Source: Scenedesmus sp. ARA3 (lineage: Eukaryota > Chlorophyta > Chlorophyceae > Sphaeropleales > Scenedesmaceae). From it: DNA of 64,000 bases. Below, piece by piece: positions 1 to 11,800 of the stretch. Position numbers and translations under genes: made by a program. The notes beneath the pieces are model-generated. The model did no database searches. It saw nothing but the letters and a program-made list of their open reading frames with translations, and had not been told where the DNA came from. Position 1 is the first letter of the stretch; every line of letters starts with the position of its first letter. Location of the stretch: positions 3,258 through 67,257 of the forward strand of contig RWJK01001237.1 in assembly GCA_004335835.1 (NCBI GenBank), read 5' to 3'.

Positions 1-56
<56 letters not shown>
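1..56 (+). repeat. (CTG)n microsatellite at a 3' splice site
   Basis: Uninterrupted CTG/TGC triplets run from the window edge to about position 56, 16 bases before the acceptor of the first visible amine-oxidase exon (AG at 71-72). The run therefore occupies the place of the polypyrimidine tract of an intron whose 5' part lies outside the window. Confidence 0.9.
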
Positions 57-57
<1 letters not shown>

Positions 58-72
58 CACCTGCACCAACAG

Positions 73-2942
73 CTTGGCGCACAGTGGTTCCATGGCAGCA
101 GCAACCCAGTGCTGGCGTACGCAAGAACACTGCGCAACCCCTCTGTCACCATCACAAGCACTGGTAAGCAGCAGCGGGGGCCACGAGCACTAATGCACAG
201 CACGCACGAGCAGCTCACGTCATGCAGTCTGGCACTGGTACTGGGAAAATTTGTGTTCTATGCACTTTGCACTGCGTTTTCTGAGTTTGCCATGTCTGCG
301 TCGTGCTTGCACAAGGACAGGTGACGGATGTTCTGATCAGCAGCTGTGACGCGCAGCACATTGCTACCAACCTTCAGCTGCCATCACCACAGGGTCCACT
401 GTGGGGTGATCACACATGTCATCACACGTTACATCCACAACACCACCTGTGCAGGCAGTGGCGACGATGATGCCACATTCAACCCAGCCACTGGTGATGA
501 GGTCAGCGCAGCAGATGACACCCGCTGGGAGGACTGGTTTACAGAGTTTGAAGACAGCATCCTGCCAGATCTGCAGGAGGCAGACGGAGCAAACAGCCGC
601 AGCGTGGCAGATGCTATGAATGATTTCATGACGGTCAAGCGCATCAATGACCCCCTGCAGCGGCGCGGCTTCCTGTCGCGCATTGAGACAAACTACGTGC
701 AGGTGGGCAATGAGTGCTGCTGCTGTGTTGTGTTTGGTGCTGACTTGTTGTGTTCGTTTCACGTCATAGGCTGCTGCCGCAAGAGGACCTAGACCTAACA
801 TATGTGCCTGATTCTTCATGACTCCTTCTGCTGCTGCTGCTGCTGCCGCTGCTGCCTTGCAGGAGTACGCCGCCAGCGCCAACCGGCTCAGCCTGCCATA
901 CTTTAACGCAGACAGCGAGATGGCCGGCGGCGACAGCGTGCCTTCCAACTACTCATCTGTGTTCAGCCGCATGGTGAATGCGATACAGCAGAGCCCTTCT
1001 TCACTGCGGCTGGGTATGGTAGTGATCAGTGTGACGCCCCTCAGGGCCTCGGCTGGCAGCGCCGTGGTTGGCGTGCAGGTGGGTAGCAGGGCGTGGGATA
1101 ATAGTTTATAGGGCTATATTTTAGCGCTATATTTTATATCTTCATAGGGCTGGCCATGGCCCTCAAGGCCACGGCTGGCGGCGCTGTGGTTGGCGTGCAG
1201 GTGGGTAGCAGAACGTGGGATCATATTTTATAGGGCTATATTTTAGCGCTATATTTTATATCTTAATAGGGCTGGCCATGGCCCTCAAGGCCACGGCTGG
1301 CGGCGCTGTGGTTGGCGTGCAGGTGGGTAGCAGGACGTGGGATCATATTTTATAGGGCTATATTTTAGCGCTATATTTTATATCTTTATGGGGCTGGCCA
1401 TGGCCCTCAAGGCCACGGCTGGCGGCGCTGTGGTTGGCGTGCAGGTGGGTCGCAGGGCTTGCAGGACGTGGGATCATGTGTTGGAGCTTGAACACGGTTG
1501 ACGCAGCAAGCCAGCAGCGCTTTTGAGGGTGGCAAAGTGATGTGTGGGACGTGTGCTGTGTGGGGCTTGTGGGATGCGGCACTTGCGGGATGCCGCTGTA
1601 TAGCAGCCGCCTGGTGCAGGACTTGCAGGGTCTAAATGTCACGTGCTACAGCATCAGGCCAGTGCAGTGAAGGCTGGCAACGGCCTCCGGCAGAGCATCC
1701 CTGCGCTGGTGCAGTTGACAGCAGTTTGCAGCTCCTGCAACTGGGCGCTGCAACATCTCACAGTGGCAAGCATATGCATGCGTGTGGGGCAGCATTTGAT
1801 GCAGCTGGCCGCCCCACCAGTCCCCCTGCTGGGGTGACCCGGTAACAGCTGGCTGCTTTGTTACTCTGCTGGCCATGTGTGGTGCTGCGCAATGTGCCAG
1901 CATGGCGTTATCGCATATCCGCCTGGCGTGTTGCTCCTAACCACATCTGCTGCTGCTGCTGCCGCTGCTGCAGGTGGCTGCAACAAACACACGAACACAG
2001 CGCAGCGAGACCATCACAGGCCGCTTCCTGCTCAGCACGCTGCCGCTGGGTGTGCTCAAGGCCAGCTACCGCAGCATCTTCGCTGCGGGTATAGATGCTG
2101 GCGCTGCCGCGCGGCAGAAGGCCATTGCAGCGCTTGGCATGGGCTTGCTGAACAAGGTGCGCTACCTGCTGCTGGTGGTGGTGCTGCTGCTGCTGCTGCT
2201 GCTGCTGCTGTGCATGCTCTCAAACACTACTGGCAGCTCCCTGAGGACGTACTTGTCACTTGATGGCTGCATGTCAGCATGGGCATGATTGCGCGCTGAT
2301 AGCTGTACGATGGCCATACGCTGCAGCCAGCTCCAGACAAACCTCCATACAACTTGAACCATGGTTGTGAACAGGCTACCATATGCACAAGTGCTGTTGC
2401 TTGCGCGTCACTGCACCTCCTGCCTCCAGGTCATCATGCAGTTCCCTACTGCCTTCTGGACCTCCAAGGACCTGGCAGGCAGCAACCAGTGGATCGGCAG
2501 CCTGCCTTTAGAGGATCCTGCTGCAGTGCAGTGGAACGAATTTTTCTCACTGAAGCAAGCCACAGGCCAGAATGTGCTAGTGGCATTCCAAGCCGGTGAT
2601 GCTGCTGCCACAGTGGAGAAGCTTGGTGATAAAGAGACAGTGGATTCGGCGATGGTTGCGCTGCGGCAGATGTTTGGGAACCCAAGTCTGCCAAACCCCA
2701 CGCGGTATGTTATAACGCGCTGGGCGCAGGATCCTTACGCGTTGGGCTCCTATTCGTTTGTGGCTGTTGGCGCGACAGACGGCATGCGCAACGCGCTGTG
2801 CAGAACTGCTGGAAGGCTTTACTTTGCTGGTGAGGCTTGTTCTACCACATATCCTGGCACAGTGCAGGCTGCATGGATGACTGGGCAGACGGCCGCTCGC
2901 AACCTTGTGAATGCTGTGAGAAGCGGAACAGCTGGCAAATAG
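73..2942 (+). CDS. FAD-dependent polyamine/amine oxidase, C-terminal part (5' truncated by window)
   Basis: Flavin amine oxidase, which oxidises polyamines or related amines to an aldehyde plus hydrogen peroxide. Exons: 73-163, 455-702, 863-1078, 1974-2156, 2430-2942; all phases join and give 416 residues plus TAG. Visible family landmarks are GAQWFHG in the first exon (compare GAQWIHG of plant polyamine oxidases), EYAASANRLSL, STLPLGVLKASY, GLLNKVIMQF, TRWAQDPYALGSYS, and the C-terminal FAD-binding segment YFAGEACSTTYPGTVQAAW. The N-terminal GxGxxG dinucleotide-binding fold must lie in exons upstream of the window. No peroxisomal SKL-type end is seen (the protein ends SGTAGK). Intron 3 (1079-1973) contains tandem copies of the end of exon 3. 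It could equally be an LSD1-like or monoamine-type member; family assignment is firm, substrate is not. Confidence 0.93.
1031..1476 (+). repeat. 122-bp tandem repeat copying an exon end and its donor site
   Basis: The last about 45 bases of exon 3 (ending 1078) plus the GTGGGT donor and about 70 bases of intron are repeated three more times. The motif gggctatattttagcgc begins near 1111, 1233 and 1355, giving a period of 122. Copies 2-4 still read AGGAVVGVQ in frame and keep the donor. The period is not a multiple of three. Confidence 0.92.
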
Positions 2943-5900
2943 GATGAGGCACCAGCAGCAGCAGCGGCGGCGGCAGGGGAGGGAGGTGCTGCGCGGAATG
3001 CGGCTGCAGCTTCCAGTTGCTGCTGCTGGTGTGTACTTATTGCATGTTTTGTCACTGCTGTTGCTGGCATGGGTCAGCTGTTGCTGCAAGGCGCCTTGCT
3101 TTGATGAAGCCGCCTACAGCGGCTGGAGTATATGTGTCATTTTGTACACACTTGTCCATCATAGATTGTTCTGCATGACTGCATGTGCATGCTATGAGTA
3201 TTCCGACGAATTGCTGCGCGGGGCAGTGCTGTCTGTGCAGCAGCAGGACAGCGTTGCAAGACGCTCGTGCGTGCTAAAGCCATCTGCTGCTGGTGCTTGG
3301 TTGTAGCCGCAGCATCTGCAGCTCACATTGCTCTGCTAGCCAGCCGGTTGCCGCATCTGACGTTATGCGTCTTGAGATTTATGATCTGATGTGTCTTGGG
3401 CGTTGATGTGTACTGCCTTCATAGGCCTTGTTGATGTCACCAGATGTGACTGTATGATTTTGACTGTGCCATGGTCTGCTGCCTGGGACAACCAGATGCA
3501 TGAACATATTCCAGCAGCGCTGCTTATGAGATAATGCACAATAACACCAGTGCCAGGCGTGATGTGCCTGCGTGTCAAATGGCAATGCCAAACTGGCATG
3601 ACATCCGTAATGCTGCATCTGACAGCAAAGCGGCCTGACAGGAAGGAAGAGTACCTTCGGCAGCTGCTAATTGCAGCCGGTGCATGGCCGTCTACGCACT
3701 CTTGCATTTACTGTCTTGACATGTTCTGTACTGCATTGCATCAACACTTTGCAGCGCTATCCATGCACAACTGCATGGTGCAAACGCTGCATGTTGTTCA
3801 GAATTTGGACTTTGCCACAATCATATACAAGCACTTGCCATCATGCACACCTACCCGCATTACGCATGCGCATTGGGCGCACTTGTCTTTAATTAGAGTT
3901 GTTTGGCATCAAACACCTGCCTGCCCGTCACTTCGCAGTGACAAACGACTGCAGCGTGCGCGGCTACGCCACATCCGCTGCCTGACTGCCACAGCGTGGC
4001 TGATGCTGCACATGCATGCACAACACTAGTACTGCGCAAGCACTTGGTGCATCATCATACTGGCTGCATACCGCATACGCAGGCTTGCAAAGATTGTGTG
4101 CATAGCATCCTGGGCAGTGTTATTTGTGCTGCCAGAATCAACTTCATTGTGATCATGCTGCGGCGGCTGTTATTAACAGCGTCACATAGCTGTCAGCATG
4201 CTGACAATGCGTATTGTCAGGTTTCTGGTGGACCCACAGGCCCATTGTCGTCGCCGCTGTACCCCTCTGGAGCTAACGCAGGAGTGGTCACGGCAGGTGG
4301 CTGTGCTGTTTGAATTTATGCACCTGTGAGGCTTGCTGTCACGTCATGACAGTGAGATCCACCTAGAGGGGTCTGCGATCACGGAGGTAGATGGCAGCTG
4401 CTGTGGATCTACTCAGCAGCTGCAGCATAGTGACAGCAGCATTGTTGCATTGCGCTGGGAGAGCACCACTTGCAGGCGCCAACGGGGACAGTAGTGGCTG
4501 CAGCAGTGTTGGGCTGCCTTCCGAAGGCAGAGTCTGCTTTGAGGCTACACGTCCCGCGACATGAATAGATATGTCACTGGCGCCCCAGATGCGGAAGGCT
4601 GTTCCCATTGCAGCTGTCAGCTATGTGGACCTTCTGTAAATAAAAGGTAGTACGTAGTATGTCTGAGGGGCCGGTTTCAAAGGATCCGTGTGTAAACAAG
4701 GCAACTGCCATCTAATTCGAGAGCAACTCTTGTATGGCCACTTAGGACATAGCAACTAATGATGGAAGGTTACAAAGCGGCGCAGACACATTGCCGCCAC
4801 GTCATGCCATGGTAGTCACGCAGGAGTTTCCTTGACTGGAGTAATCCTGAATAACTGAAGCAGCACTGGCCTACCTGCATTCCTGCCACGCATGACCTAT
4901 TTAGTTGAGAAAGGCATGCCTTCAGCAGCGTACGGGCGCCTTGTCATACTGTGATATGATAATGCATGGCATAGAGTACTCAGTGCCTTACATGCTGACT
5001 GCACAGACCCACAGGATGCAAAGTGCATTCCAAGCATGCTATGCGGACCAAGCGCTGTAATATCAACCTGTCTGCTGTGTTGGCAGCACAGCCTGGGTTT
5101 TGTACGCAAAAAGATACTGACAATGAGGGGTAGATAAATCATGGAAGGCGGTGCGCTGTGCGCATACATAAATGCATAATGGAAATGTGCATACATAGAT
5201 CATGCAGTTTGCGGTGTGGCTGGCTGCGGAAGGCCAGCATCAGCCAACGCAGCTACTGTGATGTGGATTACGGTAGAGAGGTCATTCACGCATGCAGCAC
5301 ACATGCTGTGCATTTGGTGCCCTCAAGCGAGGGCCAAGGGACCCTGGCTGGCTGGCTGTTACGCTGCCACGCAGCCTCAAACGCTGGCAGGCTGCCATAA
5401 CTATAGTGCGTGCAGGAAGGGTAAGTAACTGCCGCACAGGGACCTTGCTGCATGCAGCCTCAACCTGCAAGCAGCACAGCGACGTTGCTGAAACAGAGAG
5501 CAACATGCCCCAGTGCAACCACCATGCAATGCAGCCCCGGGGCAGATCATTGCTGAATCGTCTGGGCAAAGTATTGTGTGTGTGGACCTCACCAGTCATA
5601 CCGTAACAACAAACCCCCATTCAAACCTCAAAGTCACAGACTATGCACATCTAAGGAGCATCACAGCTGCATGAGCAAAGCCAGTGTGAACTGGTCTGAG
5701 CCATCGCCAACAGCAGTGCTGCCATCACCACTGATGCACGCCGTTTGCTCGCCAACATCAATGCACAGCAGCACACACTGCCACAACCAAACTCAGGGTC
5801 ATCATGTGGGCCGGTGAACGTTGTGTCATGAAATCATGCACAGCAGCTGCAGCTGCGGAAATCACCATACTGCATGCGCAGGCTGCTACAAGCGACGGCA

Positions 5901-6522
5901 CTGCAAAGCAAAGCAGTGCAAGCCAAGGCATTGCCACACAAGCTCCGACCATGCTGTATGCGCTCTGCTGCATCAAGCAATGGCCCCGCAGTTAAAGCAA
6001 AACAGGGATGTGAAACAAAGCAGCGCAAGCGGAAGCATCACCGCACAAGCTCCTGTGTACCCCATGCGTTGCACACAGCGCTGCAGCTCAGCAAGCGCCG
6101 CCCTGCGCCTATCCGTCGGCCAAGGCCGTTGAAAGCACGTTATGTACATAGCATTGTTCGACAGCAGCCAGAAGCATATCGGCCAAGCATTGATAAGTAG
6201 TTGAAACCTTCACCCTAGCTCTTGCATCCTGCTGACAGCTGCGTCAGCGCCAGCCGTTGCTGATCCTGCTCACAGCTGCTGCTGTTGGCTGAGGCATCCT
6301 GAGCTCAGCATTTGAGGTGCAAGGTTTTATCCTGGCTGGCACTGCCAGAGCCAGCAGCAGACTGCAGGGCCAGGCAGGGACGTGCCAGCTGCTGACCAGC
6401 CAGCCACTCGTTTTGTTTGGCACATGTGCAGGAAGCTGGTGCAGCTGGCTGGGGGTGTGTCACTGCCAGCCAGCCAGCCACCAGCTGCACATCTGCGGGC
6501 AGCTGCTGTAGCTGGCTGGGGT
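2943..6522. other. Intergenic, about 3.6 kb, no gene recognised
   Basis: Lies between the convergent 3' ends of the amine oxidase and multicopper oxidase genes. Open frames here are short, Cys/His/Thr-rich and resemble no family. TGTAA followed by AATAAA-like sequence occurs near 4635 (ctgtaaataaaagg) but is 1.7 kb past the amine oxidase stop. A decayed duplication (core about 50 bp, spacing about 97 bp) covers about 5900-6055. Confidence 0.6.
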
Positions 6523-6663
6523 TTAGTAGCTGGGCACCGCGCCTGGCACCGGGTACTTGAAGTTGGTGCAGATGCCGCTGGCTGGCTGCACCGCGTCGTA
6601 GCCGGGGCACTTCCACTGGATGACCTTCATGCAGCCCAGGTCCTCGTGGTTGAGGTAGTGGCT

Positions 6664-6699
<36 letters not shown>

Positions 6700-8787
6700 C
6701 AAGGCGTTCAGGCCACAGTTGCAGCATCGCGGCATGTATATGAAGGGCATGCGTCGATGGCTGGCGTGTGCCTGGGCACGTGCTCCGCACAGACCCCGTG
6801 GTCAAGAGAGGGCTGTGTCACAGCACATGCTTTTACCATGCTTAGCATCGTCCTATTTACATGCCAGCATCCTGCTGCTTGTTACATCTGCCTGCCTGGG
6901 ACAGCGTGCATATGCGTTTCTATCGGTGATAAATCAGGTGTGATACATCAGGCAGTTGAGTTGGCTGTGCATGCGCTGCAGCCTGCCTTGGACAGCATGC
7001 CGTTTAATTGGTGATACATCAGGTGTGATGCATCAGGCAGGTGTGTTGGCTGTGCATGCGCTGCAGCGTGTTGTGGCCACTGACCATGTGTGTTTCACAA
7101 CTGCCACTGGCTTGTGTCCACCTGTGCGTGTGCAGGGGTGCTGCAGCAGCAAGCTGTGCACCAGGCTGGGCAGGAGGCAGATGCTGCTGCATCACCAGGC
7201 AGCAGCATCTCACCAGTGCATGACCGCATAGCCTGAGAAGGGCCCCGGCTGGAAGCGCATCTGCACCGAGCCGGCGCCGATGCTGATCTGCGGGATGAGC
7301 ATGGTGTCGGTGAAGTCCCCAACCTGCAGGCAGGCACGGAAGATCAGCGGCCGCCACACGTCAGCTCAGCTCAGCTCAGCTTAGCAACAGCTCAGCTCAG
7401 CAACGGCTCATCTCATCTCATCTCAGCTCAGCCCAGTGAGCATATTATTGAAGCTACTGCAAAATGTACTTCCTGCAACTGGTTACAACGCACCCAGCCC
7501 GGTTCCCCGGCTGCTCACCCAATATCCTGTGCAAGCTGAACGCATTGTATTGAAAGTTTTGGAGCTTTTGATTTCAAGCCTGAGTTAGGCTGTACGTGTG
7601 TTTGCTCACCTGGAAGAAGTTTGTCAGCTCAGTGCCGATCAACTGGTTGGACAGGTTGAACCTGGTCAGCTGGAAGGGCTGCGTGTGCACGTGGAAGGGG
7701 TGCGAGCGGCCGTTGTTCGTCGTCCACTGCACGATCTCGCCCATCGGCAGCACCAGCGGGCTCGGGTCAGGGAAGGAAAACAGTTGACCGTTGACTGTGC
7801 AGGTGGTGCCGAGTCCGTCTGCGTTGTTATAGCCAGCAAAGTTTACGTCGGTGTTGTTCACACGGGACGGCGGGTAGCCGGCAGCTGTCAGCGCAGCGTC
7901 GCGCATGTCTACTGCATAGCTGGGGCGCAGCGGCGTGCAGGAGTCCGGCACGGGGTTCCTGTAAAACCTGCTGTCCCATTTGGGTGGCTTGCTGTAGAAG
8001 TGTGCGGGGTCAACAGCAGCAACATCCACCTCGGCGTCAGCGCCTGCTGCTGCTGCTGCTGGTGCTGCCTGGGTGTCCTTGGTAGCTTGCTCAGCCGCGT
8101 ACTTTGCAGCCTTATTGATGTGCTGGCCCTTCGAGCCTGGACGCCTCTGCAGCAGCACAACAAGCAGCCAGCAACACTTGGTGTCAGGCGCGGACGCTAT
8201 GTGTGTGCGGCCCAGGCGCGGACGCTGTATGTGTGCGGCACAGGCGCCTCCTGTGACCAGCTGTACTTCAGACACTGTGACATGTCTGACTCTGGGATGG
8301 GTGCGGCGACATCGCGCAGCAGCCGCAGAAGCCTGTTTGTGTGATTTGATGCTGTAGAAGGAGCGCGGGTTGTGCTGTGAGCAAGGACTGCACCCTGACT
8401 AAACACTGACAATTTTCAGGCTCGGTTTGTCAGGCATGCAGCCGAAAATCAGCCACGGACGGAAACGGGCTGTGCAGGCGGTTGTCTGGTGGCGCACAGG
8501 TTGAGTGGGTGCACTAAGTGATGCCTTGTGCCATGCCAGCTGAAAAGCGCCAGCACTATGTTATCTATGTTATTTATGTTATTTTAGCTTTGCAGGCCAG
8601 CAGCGGCCTCACCACCACTTTGATGCGCGCCACCTCGTCCTGCGCCACACGGAAGAAGTCCGTCGCAAATGTCTGGTTGTTTCCGGGGTTGAAGGGGTCG
8701 TTGGTGACGGTGGCCGACAGGATGAACTCGTTGCTGCTGGAGCGGGATGGAAGGCTGCAGCGCACCATGGCCTCCAGGCGGTTGCCT

Positions 8788-8832
<45 letters not shown>

Positions 8833-11800
8833 GCAGCAAGCGCTTGAAGCGGCAATATGGGAGCAGCAGGCGCAGCAGCTAGTGGTGCTAGCAACACACT
8901 ACTTGGCCTTTTTTGCAGCCCACGGGTGATCATAGAGCCAGTGCAGCAGCGGCATCTGCTGCGGGCCTATGTGCTGGACTGTTTGCTTCAAGCGCACGCA
9001 CGCTGCATTGTGAATCATTTTATGTCTGAGACAAGCTGTTGTGCCTTTCGGCTGTTTTTTTTTCCGGTGCTTGATAACGTCAAGGAAAAGAATAGGTCAA
9101 TAATTTGCCAGCAAATCACCGCGCACCTGACGACATCAGCACTGCCTCCACCTTGCGGGGAATGTTCATCAAGTACACGCCTGCAGCGGCGGTGGCGAGG
9201 GCCGCAACACAGCACGGCAGCAGGGGCATGGCAGCGTTGGTGAGCGGCACGAGCAGCAGCAATGAATGCACGGCAAGTGGGTTGCAGAGGAGGTAACCTC
9301 ATCTCATGAGCATCAACGTGCTGCTGCGCGGTCTAGCATTCATGCTAGTATTATATTTGTTCTGAGTAAACGCTGTTCCTTCAAAGGCTGCACGTTGCCT
9401 CTTTGCTCTGCCGCACAGGCAAACCAGCATACACACCTTCCGCTTCAATACAATGTGGGATGCGTGTAGACACTCTGACTGCCCAGGCTGCTGCTAGCAT
9501 GACAGATCAACCAGCCATCCCTGGCAATCAGCAGCCACTAGTTTTGTGACATGTGTGTTTTCAGACACCTGTGGCTGCCCATGTCAGCTGCCAGCACAGC
9601 CCAACACGAGGCCCTAAATCTGCCTGTTCACATTTGCCAGCTGGCACGCGCTGTGGCCGCTCACCGTCCTTGGCGATCAGCAGCCACTCGCACTGCTTGC
9701 TGTTGGCCATGGCCGTGTCCAGGAAGCGGAAGGTGGACCAGCCCTTGGCGCCGCTGTACAGCATGCGCCAGCGGTACCACACGCCATCAGCCATGGTGAT
9801 CACGGGCTGCGGCAGCAGCAGCAGCAGCAGATGCGTTGCGCGCCTCACGTAGCGTGACCTTTAAGCACCTGTGACCCCTGCCAAGATGCAGTTCGCTTTT
9901 GGCATCAAGTGACCAAAGAAACATGCTTTTGCATTACACTGAGAGAGGATGGTTACATGTGTGCTTTTGCTCTACACTGTGCTGTGCAGTGCAGCTTCCT
10001 TGTGCGGCTTGTGCAGCTTTCTGCTGAGGTGCTGCTGCTACAAGCTGATGCAGGCAATGGCACTGCCAGAGCTGACAGTTGCTGCTGCTGCTGCAGGCAA
10101 TGGCGCTGCCAGAGCTGACAGCCGCTACGGCTGCTGCCACTGCTGCTGCCAATGGCGCTGCCAGAGCTTACAGTCGCTGCTGCTGCTGCCACTGCTGTTG
10201 CCAATGGCGCCGCCAGAGCTGACAGTCGCTGCTGCTGCTGCTGCCGCTGCTGCTGCCGCTTCCGCTGCTGCTGCCGCTGCTGCCGCCGCCGCCGCTGCCG
10301 CTGCGGCCAATGGCGCTGCCAGAGCTGACAGCCGCTGCTGTTGCTGCCGCTGTTGCTGCTGCCGCTGCTGCCAATGGCACTGCCAGAGCTAACAGCCGCT
10401 GCTGCAGGCAGCACCATGCTCCTGATAGCATGGCACTAGTCGTTACATAGCCCAAGTAAGGTTGTGTGGTTTGCTGTGCTGTGCTGTGCTGTGCTGTGCT
10501 GTGCTGCTCACCTTGTAAGCGCCGCTGACCAGCAGGATGTCAGTGCCGTTGCCCTTGGTCATGGAGCCGCCAAACACCCAGCCGTTCTTGCTGTCGCAGC
10601 ACAGAGGGTTCTGCAGTCAGCAGCGCAGCGTCCCATCATGTATGGCGGTGGCAGCAGCATTAGGCATATGTACGACCCGATTTTTGTATTTTGCCCAGCA
10701 GGTGTAGGCTGCCGTGACAATGCTTCAAGCAAGTGCATTGCGTGCAAGCAAGCAGCTCCTGATCCTCCTCACCCTGGAGCTGGCGTATGGAGCACACCCC
10801 GGCACCTGCAAGTGGGGCCGGAAAATGGAGAATGCGCGCCGGCACCCGCAAGTGCAACGCCAACCACACCCCTCCAAACTTCACGCTGCAACACCTGGCT
10901 TTTGACGTCATGTTTTGAAAGAGGATAGTTACATGTGGGTCCTGGCACTATCTTTGATGGCATGAGCCACAACAGGTTGATCACATGGTCTGAGACCAGA
11001 ATGTTTTGAGCAGGCTCACCTGAGGGCTTGAGTAGTTGCTGACGAGCTGGTGGGACACGTTTGGCCTAATTGCTGGCTGGTGATGTCAATCGCATCCTAC
11101 TGCAAGCGAAACAGCACGCATAATGCATGCTGTGTGTGAGCAGCAGCTCAGCGGCCTCACCTGGGGGCTTGAGTGTTACAAGTCACAAGTCCTACGCATC
11201 AAAAGCAGGCAAGCCTGCTTGAGCCTATGCTCTTTCACGCGTAAATTGAAGAAGGACAGGGACAGGCCTGGTATCCCAGGCTCACCTGAGGGCTTGAGTA
11301 GTTGCTGACGAGCTGGTAGGTGGGCGAGTCCCACACCTTGGCCGGGTTGGACGCCAGCTTGAAGAACAGCAGGCTGATGTCCAGCAGCACCTCAGGGGCT
11401 GTGGAGATGAGCGCCTGCATGGGGCCGCACAGGCCGCGCCTGGCTGGCAGCCAGAAGGGGTCGTCCTCTGCAGGCAGGCAGACAGCACAGTTGGTTGCTA
11501 GTTATAACCTTCACTGATTCAAACAGGGGTCGTTCTCTGCAGGCAGGCAGCACAGGCGCAGCAAGGTGGGGCAACCATAAGGGTGTAAGCATAAGAATGC
11601 TTGTTGCAGTTGGTGTCAACCAGCGGGTTACTCAAGGTGGTTACTAGTTATATCTAATCCGTTCAGACATGGGTGGTCCTTTGCAGGCATGCAGCAAGGT
11701 GGGGCAACCAGCGGGTTATTCGAGTTGGTTTCCTGGTTATATATTGTATTGGTTAAAACAGGGGTGGTCCTCTGCAGGCAGGCAGCGCATGTGCAGCAAG

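Noticed and set aside
1..56. CTG run as a poly-Leu/Ala/Cys coding stretch or a CRISPR-like array
   Set aside because: It sits in an intron directly before an acceptor; no spacer-repeat structure exists anywhere in the window.
364..948. 194-codon minus-strand open frame over amine-oxidase exons 2-3
   Set aside because: The plus-strand frame matches polyamine oxidase motifs in phase across introns; the minus frame is low-complexity alanine.
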